64,000 nucleotides of DNA. Source: Artemisia argyi (taxonomy: Eukaryota; Streptophyta; Magnoliopsida; Asterales; Asteraceae). Each line of letters starts with the position of its first letter. The first letter of the stretch is position 1. A model generated the notes under the pieces. That model was not told the DNA's origin. It made no database searches and was given only the letters and a program-made list of their open reading frames with translations. Shown here piece by piece: positions 34,781 to 44,931 of this stretch. The DNA is taken from NCBI GenBank assembly GCA_030686995.1, contig CM060694.1, positions 90,262,762 to 90,326,761 on the forward strand, read 5' to 3'. The position numbers and the translations under genes are program-made.

Positions 34781-37700
34781 GGCGGAGGTGCTCGCGGTAG
34801 AGCCTATGTCATGGGAAATGGAGAACCACACCAAGACCCGAACGTGGTTACCGGTACGTTCTTACTCAATAATATTCCTGTTAAAGTCTTATTCGATTCT
34901 GGTGCTGATATGAGCTTTATATCTACTAGAATTGCGCCTTTACTTGATATTCCATCAATTACTTTAACCACTAGTTATAGTATTGAACTAGCTACCGGTG
35001 ACTTAGTAAATACCAATACCGTAATTCCAAACTGTACCCTTAATCTCTTAGACCACCCCTTTAACATCAATCTTATGCCAATCGAACTCGGAAGTTTTGA
35101 TGTTGTTATTGGCATGGATTGGTTGTCTAAACATCAAGCTAACATTTTTTGTGGTGAAAGAGTTGTACATATTCCATGTGACAATGAAACTTTGATCATT
35201 CGTGGTGATCAAAGTGGAACTCGAATAAACATCATCTCATGTATCAAAACCATGAAGTACATTGAGAAAGGATGTTATGCTTTCTTAGCCCACGTAACAG
35301 AAAAGAAATCCGATGAAAAACGTCTCGAAGATGTTCCTATTGCCCGTGAGTTTCCTGAAGTCTTTCCCGAAGATTTACCAGGACTACCACCAAATCGTCA
35401 AATAGAGTTCAGAATTGATTTAATACCAGGAGCGGCGCCAGTTGCCCACGCACCATACCGGCTAGCACCTTCAGAGATGCAAGAGCTATCAAATCAATTA
35501 CAAGAACTTTCGGACAAGGGATTTATTCGACCCAGTTCCTCACCTTGGGGAGCTCTAGTTTTGTTCGTGAAAAAGAAAGATGGGTCATTACGAATGTGTA
35601 TTGACTATCGTGAGCTAAACAAATTAACCATAAAGAACCGATACCCACTACCAAGAATTGATGACTTATTCGATCAATTGCAAGGTTCAACCTATTACTC
35701 AAAAATTGACCTACTATCAGGTTACCATCAAGTTAGAGTTCGTGATGAAGACATTCCAAAAACAGCCTTTAGGACACGATATGGTCACCATGAATTCCAA
35801 GTGATGCCATTTGGGTTAACAAATGCACCGGCAGTATTCATGGATCTCATGAATCGGGTGTGTAAACCATATTTGGACAAATTCGTGATCGTATTCATAG
35901 ACGGCATTCTCATATATTCCAAAAACGAAGAGGAACACAAAGAACACCTGAGAACAATTTTAGGACTACTCAAGGAAGAGAAATTGTATGCAAAGTTTTC
36001 CAAATGTGAATTTTGGATTCAATCAGTACAATTCCTTGGGCATGTGATTGACAAGACCGGTTTACATGTCGATCCCGCTAAAATTGAAGCTATCAAAATT
36101 TGGCCAACACCTACCACACCTACAGAAATTCGTCAATTTCTGGGTCTAGCCGGGTATTACCGAAGGTTTATTGAAGGATTTTCCTCAATAGCAAAGTCTT
36201 TGACTAAGCTAACTCAGAAAGACAAGAAATACGTATGGAATGAAGACGAAGAAAAAGCTTTCCAAACCCTCAAACAGAAACTTTGTAGTGCTCCTATCCT
36301 AGCATTGCCAGATGGGATCGAAGATTTTGTAGTCTATTGTGATGCATCGCACCAAGGGTTAGGTGCCGTGTTGATGCAACGCGATAAAGTCATGGCTTAT
36401 GCATCAAGACAACTCAAGGTTCATGAGGAAAATTACACCACTCATGACTTAGAGTTAGGAGCTGTGGTCTTTGCACTAAAAATCTGGAGACACTATCTAT
36501 ACGGTACTAGATGTACTGTGTACATCGATCATAAAAGTCTACAACACATTTTGAACCAAAAAGAACTAAACATGAGACAACGTCGTTGGTTGGAATTACT
36601 AAGTGATTATGACTGCGACATTCGTTACCACCCAGGAAAGGCAAACGTAGTAGCCGACGCCCTGAGCCGAAAGGAACGGGTCAAACCACTACGAGTCCGA
36701 GCCTTAGTTTTAACCATAAATTCAAACTTTCCTACTCAAATCCTTCACGCTCAAGCTGAGGCGGTGAAACAAGAAGACATCCAAAAAGAAAAGTTGGATG
36801 GCATGATACAAAGGAAATTCGAAACCCGTTCAGATGGAACTCTATGCTTCCAAGGTCGAAGTTGGTTACCACTTTATGGTGGCCTACGAGACTTGATCAT
36901 GCATGAATCATACAAGTCTAAATACTCCATACATCCAGGATCTGATAAGATGTATCATGATCTTAAGTTACTCTATTGGTGGCCTAACATGAAAGCCGAC
37001 ATTGCAACATACGTTAGCAAATGTCTTACCTGCTCCAAAGTAAAAGCCGAACATCAAAAACCATCCGGTCCATTGCAACAACCAGAGATTCCTACTTGGA
37101 AATGGGAAAGAATTACTATGGACTTCATTACCAAGCTCCCAAAGACGTCAAGCGGTTATGACTCCATCTGGGTCATAGTTGATCGTCTCACAAAATCCGA
37201 ACACTTTATGCCAATCAAAGAGACTTACAAAATGGAACAACTAACCCGACTGTACGTCAAAGAAATAGTCTCAAGACATGGTGCACCAATATCCATCATA
37301 TCCGACAGAGATGGTAGATTTACTTCCAATTTCTGGCAGTCACTCCAAGACGCCTTTGGAACAAATCTAGACATGAGTACAGCGTATCATCCTCAGACCG
37401 ATGGTCAGAGTGAACGAACCATCCAAACACTTGAAGACATGCTTCGAGCTTGTATAATAGATTTTGGAAAAGGATGGGATACTCATCTACCATTAGTCGA
37501 ATTTTCCTACAACAACAGCTATCATGCAAGTATTCAAGCAGCTCCATTTGAAGCACTTTATGGTCGAAAGTGTCGTTCACCTGCTTGTTGGGCTGAAGTG
37601 GGAGAAGTTCAACTCACTGGACCAGAACTCATTCGAGAAACAACAGATAAGATTGTACAAATCAGAAATCGACTACAAGCCGCAAGAGATCGACAGAAAA

Positions 37701-38185
37701 GTTATGCCGACACACGACGCAGACCCCTAGAATTCCAAGTCGGAGATAGGGTTATGCTAAAGGTATCGCCTTGGAAGGGCTTGATACGATTCGGTAAACG
37801 AGGAAAACTAAACCCAAGATACATCGGACCATTCAAAATCCTAGCCAGGGTTGGCCCTGTGGCGTACAGACTTGAGCTTCCATCAGAACTCAGTAGTGTA
37901 CACCCCACTTTCCATGTATCTAACCTAAAGAAATGCTTGTCGGATGAATCACTCGTGATTCCACTCGATGAAATTCAACTCAATGATGATCTTCAATTTA
38001 TTGAGGAACCCGTAGAAATCATGGACCGAGAGGTCAAACAACTCAAGCAAAGCCGTATTCCAATTCTCAAAGTTCGTTGGAACTCACGACGTGGTCCTGA
38101 ATACACATGGGAACGAGAGGACCAGATACGTAAGAAATACCCACATCTTTTTACCAACGAAGCTTCTACTCCTAACGCAAATTGA
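34781..38185 (+). CDS. pol: Tekay pol: protease, RT (FIDG), RNase H, integrase, chromodomain
   Basis: Same frame as gag, directly after its stop; the first ATG is at 34811 (1124 residues from there). From that ATG: protease with [11 protein letters not shown] (about 29-39); RT from about 200, with [29 protein letters not shown] and the catalytic box [10 protein letters not shown] (about 360-370), where the second Asp of the usual DD is Gly (GAC GGC near 35900); RNase H with YCDAS (about 510), LELGAV and ADALSR; integrase zinc region with HPG and CLTCSK (about 700-740); core Asp in TMDF (about 770), Asp in IISDRDGR and Glu in [11 protein letters not shown]-type C-terminus ([19 protein letters not shown]); and a chromodomain ([20 protein letters not shown] ... 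YTWEREDQI). The integrase N-terminal His that usually precedes KSKYSIHPG reads Tyr. The frame has no other stop. Confidence 0.93.
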   Translation, partial: GGGARGRAYVMGNGEPHQDPNVVTGTFLLNNIPVKVLFDSGADMSFISTRIAPLLDIPSITLTTSYSIELATGDLVNTNTVIPNCTLNLLDHPFNINLMPIELGSFDVVIGMDWLSKHQANIFCGERVVHIPCDNETLIIRGDQSGTRINIISCIKTMKYIEKGCYAFLAHVTEKKSDEKRLEDVPIAREFPEVFPEDLPGLPPNRQIEFRIDLIPGAAPVAHAPYRLAPSEMQELSNQLQELSDKGFIRPSSSPWGALVLFVKKKDGSLRMCIDYRELNKLTIKNRYPLPRIDDLFDQLQGSTYYSKIDLLSGYHQVRVRDEDIPKTAFRTRYGHHEFQVMPFGLTNAPAVFMDLMNRVCKPYLDKFVIVFIDGILIYSKNEEEHKEHLRTILGLLKEEKLYAKFSKCEFWIQSVQFLGHVIDKTGLHVDPAKIEAIKIWPTPTTPTEIRQFLGLAGYYRRFIEGFSSIAKSLTKLTQKDKKYVWNEDEEKAFQTLKQKLCSAPILALPDGIEDFVVYCDASHQGLGAVLMQRDKVMAYASRQLKVHEENYTTHDLELGAVVFALKIWRHYLYGTRCTVYIDHKSLQHILNQKELNMRQRRWLELLSDYDCDIRYHPGKANVVADALSRKERVKPLRVRALVLTINSNFPTQILHAQAEAVKQEDIQKEKLDGMIQRKFETRSDGTLCFQGRSWLPLYGGLRDLIMHESYKSKYSIHPGSDKMYHDLKLLYWWPNMKADIATYVSKCLTCSKVKAEHQKPSGPLQQPEIPTWKWERITMDFITKLPKTSSGYDSIWVIVDRLTKSEHFMPIKETYKMEQLTRLYVKEIVSRHGAPISIISDRDGRFTSNFWQSLQDAFGTNLDMSTAYHPQTDGQSERTIQTLEDMLRACIIDFGKGWDTHLPLVEFSYNNSYHASIQAAPFEALYGRKCRSPACWAEVGEVQLTGPELIRETTDKIVQIRNRLQAARDRQKSYADTRRRPLEFQVGDRVMLKVSPWKGLIRFGKRGKLNPRYIGPFKILARVGPVAYRLELPSELSSVHPTFHVSNLKKCLSDESLVIPLDEIQLNDDLQFIEEPVEIMDREVKQLKQSRIPILKVRWNSRRGPEYTWEREDQIRKKYPHLFTNEASTPNAN

Positions 38186-38206
38186 TCTCCGGGACGGAGC
38201 TCTCAT

Positions 38207-38219
38207 ATGGGGTGGAGAC
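38207..38219 (+). other. Tekay polypurine tract
   Basis: ATGGGGTGGAGAC lies directly before the 3' LTR start (38220). It primes plus-strand synthesis in this element class. Confidence 0.8.
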
Positions 38220-40746
38220 TGTAACAATTCGCAATTTCAGGTTAATTACTATTCCCGGAAAATTTACTATTCACGTTTACTATTCATTTTTCCCGAAATT
38301 CTCCCGAAAGTTGATTTTTAGTTCATATTCTCGAGTGATAAATCATTTCCATGGCAAATTAAATGTTTGACATTCGTCAGATCATTTTCGTGAAAGTTAT
38401 TAAGGAATTACACGTTTTAGGGTAAAACGTCATTCAGAAATTCTACGCACAATGAAATTTGACCCCGTCAGGTGACCCCACATCAGAAAAATGTTTGACA
38501 CACTCATGATTTATTTGAGAATAAATCATGACTGAGAAAAATGTGACCAGAATAAACCTCGGCCGTGAAAAACTGGAATTTTCAGTTTTAAGCGTTTTTA
38601 CTCAGCCGTAACCCTAGCCTATACCTGCACCGTGTTTCTAAGATGATTTGAGTTTTCAACTTATTAGAATAAGTCAACATATTTTTCCCTCCTCCATTGA
38701 CCAAAAATCATTCCTTGATTTTATAAGTCATTCCTTGATTTTTAGGCTTACGGTTTGATGTCTAAAAGACATTTAATACCAACCGACACTAGACTGAGCC
38801 CAGTCTAGACATTATAAGTCATTTTAAATCATTTATAACCTATTAAAAAAGTAACATTTTACTTTTCTCAATTTTACGCACTATTCGTACATTTTACGTA
38901 TTACGCGTTTTAGACCCGTGTTTCCAGTTTTAGCAGGGTTTTACCACCCATTTTATATTTTATTATGGGACATATGGACATGTCTAACAATACTTTAAAG
39001 TTTCATAATTTTACGACACCCGGTTTTACGTTTTGAGGCCTAATCATTTACGGTTGGCATTTCCCGGAGTCAAGTTTCATCCAAATAACTTAGGATAATA
39101 CCAAGCCAAGCCACCTCACCCCTCCTAGGCTTGTGAACCACCATTAGGGGGGGGGGGAGTCACCCTTGGTGTGGCTTGATCCTAGGCAATGTTGTCTTAG
39201 ATGTGTTACATGTGTAAATCTTGCCATGAAAGCCATTGACTAATTCAACTTTGTAACCTCCTCATGAGACTATAAAAAGCCCCCTCCCCCCTTCCTTGTG
39301 CCGTCCATCACCAACACCAAAACCACTCACACTTAGCTTTATTTCCTTCAAAGTTCTAGCAAGGATCAAGTGCTTCTTCAAGGTAGAAACCCTAGTTAGG
39401 TTATCATTCATCAAACACTTCCATAACCTCATATACTTGGTGATTTCTCTTGAGTTTTAATCCACTCAAGTCACCTCAACCTTCATCATCCATCTTTCAA
39501 GATTACAAGGGTAGAAAGATTGCATGAAGTGAAGTGGGTTGAAGCAAGTCTATCAAAGTCCTTTTCCTTACTTGTTAACTTCCTTTCATCTTTGAAAGCC
39601 AAAAGTTGTAAGCCAAACCTAACATGCTTCTTGTTAAATGATCATACTCATGTTATTTACATATTATTCTTGCTATATTATGTCTTGTATTAATGTCCAT
39701 GGTGTATAAAAATGACTAAAACATGTTGTTGTAATTGATTGTTAAGATAAGTTACTAAAACAAGCAAACTAGTGACTTTCTTGGTAAGACCTGATCAAAA
39801 TGGTAAAAATTTGATATTGGATTATTACATATTATAGTAGAGGACTTAACAAGGAAACCATAGCAACTTGAACCACCTAAAATGAGTATACGAGTCAAAA
39901 GTTACGCCCATTTGAAGTTACCAAAGATTTCCGGCAAAACTGCCTAAAATGTTTCTGTGACAGAACCTAAAACACGCAAAAAGAGGCCTTTCTGGTCCGT
40001 TTCATGAAAAAGTTAAAACACGAAAGCTGTCCGGAATCACGTTTTCGTTCAGGAAAAAAGAAGCTCGAGCCTTGAAAACACTTTCCGAGTGAGATATTTC
40101 TCAGTTTCTTAACAGCTATTTACATATATATAAGTCACTATATTATGGTTATACTTTCAAAGGAACAAGAGGTCTTATGACCTATAATCAAGACCACCAC
40201 CATGGCTAGAGCCAAGGTTGAGTCTCATGACCTTGGAACAAGGACCAAAGGTCATGGCTAGGCCATGACGAAATGACCATACAAGCTTACTTAGGCGAAA
40301 ACATGAAACAAGGAATTGGCGAGAACTTGAACAAGCAATTTGGATCTACTTCACTTAAAAAGGAACCATGAGATATTACAAAGAGAAAATGGTCATACAA
40401 AACTTATGAAACTACCCCTAATAACAATCTTCATGTACTAATAAACTTTCCTAAGTTTATTCAAATATCGGACATGTAACTTTTCGGATCAAAACTTATA
40501 TCTATATATTTTATCAACTACTACAATAGTAGGGAGCCTCATGTGAGGAGTTCATTATGTAAGCCGTCGAGATGAGTTGTGGATTTACGAGTTAAAGTGT
40601 CCTGGCTCCTCGAACGCTTACTAACATGACTTCTGAATTATGTCGGCCCGAACGGTAGTAAACGATATACAAAACATACATGTTCATGAATCTTTTCTTT
40701 CAAAGACTTACAATATACATCATACCACATCATGGACTATAATGCA

Positions 40747-40837
<91 letters not shown>

Positions 40838-41736
40838 CACTACTTCATATTCTTTACACAAATCCTAAGTCGCAACATTCTATTATAGGTTGCTCGTAGA
40901 AACCTACACGATCCAACCATCACCTTCATTACTTGCTATCCTACTTAAGGTGAGTTCATAGCCCCACTTTACATTACTTCAATGTTTTACAAATCCTTGG
41001 GGGAAATACATGCTACTTTTAAACCGAACACAATGCTTTGAAACTGTATGCTGCCTGATTGTTTTATTATTACTAAGTACCTACCTTGCCAATCCTAGGC
41101 CCCTATCATGAACCATTTAATCACTAGAATTAGTGAGCGCGAGTATTGTGAATAGGCCTATTGGGATTGACGAATCCCATTTGTTTGAGCAGATTAGTTC
41201 AAACGAATGCACTATATTTGAACATTAAGTATGACGGCAAAGTACTTACCGGGGCAACAAAACCGCCGATTGATATTGGTACCCGTTAACGTCTTGGTTG
41301 CATGAGCTTAGTATATAATAATAACTGTTTTGTTTTCTAACATAAGTATGAGTCTAATTAACTCATACTACCAACATATTGTGTTCAACCGTTAAACAAA
41401 CTCTATGAATTTCACTCAACCTTTGTGTTGACCTCTTAAGCATGTATTTCAGGTCCATGATAATCAAGAATGGAGCGGAAGGGCACGTACCGAAGGAAGA
41501 AGGCTATAAACTACTATGTCATTCGATAAAAACATCAAGGACTTTATATTGATGTATTTTGAAACATGGAACCTTTTTGGGACCTTACTATGTAAACTCT
41601 GATATATTTGAATAAATATGAATGACAACTCTTTTAATACGACTCGGTTAGAGATCGTTTTCTATTATTATGACTGTTGTGCCGTCGAGTAACACCCAAG
41701 TTGAATTCCGCTGCATCATGAATTGGGGGTGTTACA
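38220..41736 (+). repeat. 3' LTR of Tekay
   Basis: 3517 bp, TGTAACAATTCG ... GGGGGTGTTACA. Relative to the 5' LTR it lacks 25 bp and 18 bp near its start, has two extra G in a G run and nine more AT units. These indels account exactly for the 23-bp length difference. TATA box at 39271-39279. Confidence 0.95.
40749..40835. repeat. (AT)n microsatellite, Tekay 3' LTR
   Basis: 87 bp of AT; the counterpart of 31026-31094. Confidence 0.95.
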
Positions 41737-43538
41737 TATTATGGTTTGGAATTTCTTGTATAAGCAACACAACTGACTCACAAGTCCAAATAAGCAAACA
41801 ATCAACTATTTTAATGAGAAATAAGCACAAATTATTCAGACAACTACACACAATAAGCTACAATAAGTAAATAAGCAAATCACAAAAGCTGAGTCTGAAA
41901 CAGGTTCAAATGGGCAACTTGCAGGCCATGTGAGGTCCACTAGAGACTCTGGAAGCCCAATCAAAGTAATAAGCCAAAAAGCTGGGGTGAAAAGCTATCT
42001 AAAAAGCTAGGGTACACCCTCTGGGTCCCACAGAGGAGGTCAGGGGGAGGGTTGAAAGTTGGGGGTAAAAACTGATGACTCAGCTTTTCTCAGTTGATGG
42101 CCAAACTACATGGGACTTGCAGCCCTACTAAATGCCTTCTACACTATAAAATAAGCTCATGGTATTAAAGCTTAGCTTATTGGCTTTCCAATAAGCTAAA
42201 AATCTAGGTCTGGGGCCCACTGAGTAGGCCTGTGGGGTCCATTCAATATGGGTGTGTGAAACTGAGTCTGTGCACAGGGCAAGGGCTTTGCCCTGCAGGT
42301 GTCTTTGAGGGGTAGAAAGGTCCACAAATAAAATTCACAAAAATCAAACAATTGTAGGAATCAAAAGTTCAGCTGGTAGACAACACCCACAACAAGTTTC
42401 AAAACCTAAATCTTACCAGAAAATTCCATAAAATTCATGCAATAAATGGAAAAATCTGAGACTTATGCTTTTGACTTTTTTAGAAAACTTGATTATTTGA
42501 CTTTTATGAACTTTGGTTGCTTTAAATTAACTGAGAAGGTTATGTTAAGCTATAAGAAGAATGATTTAAGCTACAACCCAGACTTATGAATAGATTTGAT
42601 GGGTTTTGGATCCAAATGTCACCACAGTTAACTGTGGTGATGATTTTCCTTGTGATTTTGACTTTTGGGGTTTTGACAACTACTAACTTGACTTATTTTG
42701 TGTTCTAAGGCCCTGAGTATGGTGTACAAACAATAATTGAGCAATGAGGCTCAATGCATTAGTCAATACAAACAATTCCAAACACCCCTTTTAAAACACA
42801 AATTATGATGAAACTATGTTTAAATGTGATCACAACCTTGTCTACTGATTACCACTATTCTAATAAACTATGATAAAACTAATAAATCAAAAATAAGCAA
42901 TAGCAACACTATTAAACTATAAATAACAAGATTGGTGAAATTTCAACTTTCAAAAGCCATCCAAGCTTAGTTCAAGAACCAAGGACCCAAGGAACCAACC
43001 TAATGACCTCCCATGAGGTCTCTAACCCACAACCATCTCTAATGTACTGTGCTCCATGCTTCTTCAACCTTTGATCACCATTTTTTATTTTACTTTAATT
43101 TTTCTTATTTTTTTGAGTATTTATTGAAACTGAGTCACTGGTTACAATAGAAGCTTGTCAAGCTTCTAAAAGTGTTTTGTTTGAGCTTATATGAGTTCAC
43201 AAACAACCAGAGATCACTATTGGGACTTAAACAGATACTTGAAATACTTGAATGAAACTTGAATTTTGAAAATGAGAAATAAACTTAAAACAGAACTTTT
43301 TATTACTTGAAAATAGATTACAAAGCTTAAATAAACACTAAAAAGTCTAAATTACAATTCCTACATGCCTTCTTAGGCTTACAAATGCTACTACTTATAA
43401 CGAGACTAAAATTAGGGCACCCTTTCTTCCACATGGCTTCATTTTGAAAAGTAGTACTCCCCTAGGCTTCTCCTTTGACCCTTGACTAAATCCCACTCGT
43501 CCAATTGAGTTTTGATGTATCTGAGCCTTTGATTGACT

Positions 43539-43550
43539 TTTGGCGCCAAA
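43539..43550. promoter_or_regulatory. E2F-like palindrome in LTR-B
   Basis: Perfect TTTGGCGCCAAA at the position in LTR-B that corresponds to 24641-24652 in LTR-A. Confidence 0.6.
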
Positions 43551-44372
43551 AATAAAATGGGGCAAATACTAGTGGTTCTGGTGGAGCATTTATTGTGGTG
43601 GTGGTGGGGGTTGGTTTGGTTGGTGATATCATTAATTGTGGGGGCTAATGGAGGAGGGGGAAGCATGTGGAGGAGACAACGTCTCCCTGGTTTTGTGGGA
43701 TATGGTTGGGAAGAAGACGGGTCAAAGGGTGGGTTGACCCCTTTGACCGATTAACCCTGCGTTTTATTTAAAAAGGGGGAGTGGGCCTGGGATATTGTGG
43801 ACTGGGCTTTGGACTTGGATTGGTTTTGGTTGTGTGTTAATAATAAGAAGGGTCCGGTTTGGTATTTAGTGTATCATAGGGACCAATTTTGTAATTTACC
43901 AAACTTTAAGGACTGAACTTGTAATCTTCCCACATTGCTTCCAAGGACCAAAAATGCCAAGTACCGTAATTCCAAGAACCAATTTTGCATTTTTCCAATT
44001 TTCAAAATTCCCAGGGACCTATTTTGCCAAATGTGAAATGTCAGGGACTAAATGTGTAATTTTGGAAAACTTATGACCCAAGTATAATATTTTGTGATGT
44101 TTGACTTTCAAAACCTTGGGTTGACTTTTCCTTTCAAAATAAATGCATAGGGACTATTTTTGACAAGTTTTGAAACTTGAGGGACTGAAACTGCCAATAT
44201 TGCAAACTTTGATCATTTTTCATTTGTTTTTGCTCATTTTGCATTTAAAACACATAAAACACAATCCCTAGGATAATTTAAGTATTTTGATAACTTTTGA
44301 TTGTTTTTGTATGTTTTGGCAGTTTAAATACGACAAAAATGATGAGTGTTTTGGCAGTTTTAAATCAATTTT

Positions 44373-44392
44373 TAGCGCCGCTGCCGGGGAGG
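44373..44392 (+). other. Athila-1 primer-binding site (tRNA-Asp type)
   Basis: TAGCGCCGCTGCCGGGGAGG: close to the complement of the plant tRNA-Asp 3' end, and identical to the Athila-2 site (minus strand, 60042-60061) except TAGC for TGGC. It is not preceded by its own LTR end but by inverted LTR-B. Confidence 0.85.
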
Positions 44393-44931
44393 TGTGCGCG
44401 TTTCTGCAGCGTCTTTTGAGATTAGTGTTATCTCACCATCATCACTGTAAAAAACCCATCACTTTTGTAAATTTCAAATCAAAACATAAAAAAGTCATTA
44501 ACACTTTTCCTAAAGTGTTAAAACACCAAAAAAAAAAAAAAAAAAAAAATTAAAAACAACAAAACAGATCGTAACGTTTTCTGAATCGGTTTTCTTTTAA
44601 GGTGATTCTTAAAGAAAAACGATTTTAGATTACGAGACGATACCAAAAATATTGTCCAAAAGTTTTTCACCCATACACAAAACCCAAAAACATCCGTCTT
44701 TTCTTGTGAATAATAATCATACATAAAAACTAACCGTCGCAAACCAAGACAGAACACCTACCAACTGGGGGTGTGAACATAATAAGTTCCCAAACCTAAG
44801 ATTTAAAACTTGCCTTTGTATCCCTGTGAGTGGTGTACCTTTCTTAAAGAAGCCACTTGCTTGTGATTATTGGTTTAAGTTCATTGTGGATTTGCCTCGA
44901 TTTTGTTTTGATTGGTTTTTATCCCTAGTGC
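44393..44931 (+). other. Athila-1 untranslated leader
   Basis: No ORF is supported. The last ~170 bp (from about 44765) match the Athila-2 leader (minus strand, 59500-59650), which supports the gag start at 44932. An A run of about 26 lies at 44524-44550. Confidence 0.7.

Larger units (their letters stand above)
28456..41736 (+). mobile_element. complete Tekay-lineage Ty3/gypsy chromovirus (non-autonomous)
   Basis: 13,281 bp with two LTRs (28456-31995 and 38220-41736) and a perfect 5-bp duplication TATTA (28451-28455 and 41737-41741). It has an initiator-Met primer site, an upstream acidic ORF, gag, pol with C-terminal chromodomain, and a polypurine tract. Domain order (PR-RT-RNase H-integrase-chromodomain) and long LTRs fit Tekay/Del. 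Two features break it: an in-frame stop between gag and pol (34778-34780) and FIDG in place of the RT FIDD box. Confidence 0.93.
27568..44367 (-). mobile_element. solo Athila-family LTR (LTR-B), inverted, split by Tekay
   Basis: Two pieces, 27568-28455 and 41742-44367, join into one ~3.5-kb minus-strand LTR beginning TGATTTAAAACTGCC (at 44367) and ending GCCTCAATCA (at 27568). It is highly similar to LTR-A in inverse orientation: the block at 26430-26640 is repeated inverted at 28250-28450, and that at 24525-24750 at 43439-43666. It sits between LTR-A and the Athila-1 primer site. Flanks AATTT (27563-27567) and ATTTT (44368-44372) are a near-match for a 5-bp duplication. No internal region accompanies it, so it is read as a solo LTR. 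An inversion within Athila-1 is the alternative. Confidence 0.75.

Noticed and set aside
23843..44367. A single LTR element with LTR-A and the right-hand piece as its two direct LTRs
   Set aside because: The two are in inverse, not direct, orientation, and the right-hand piece joins with 27568-28455 around the Tekay insertion.
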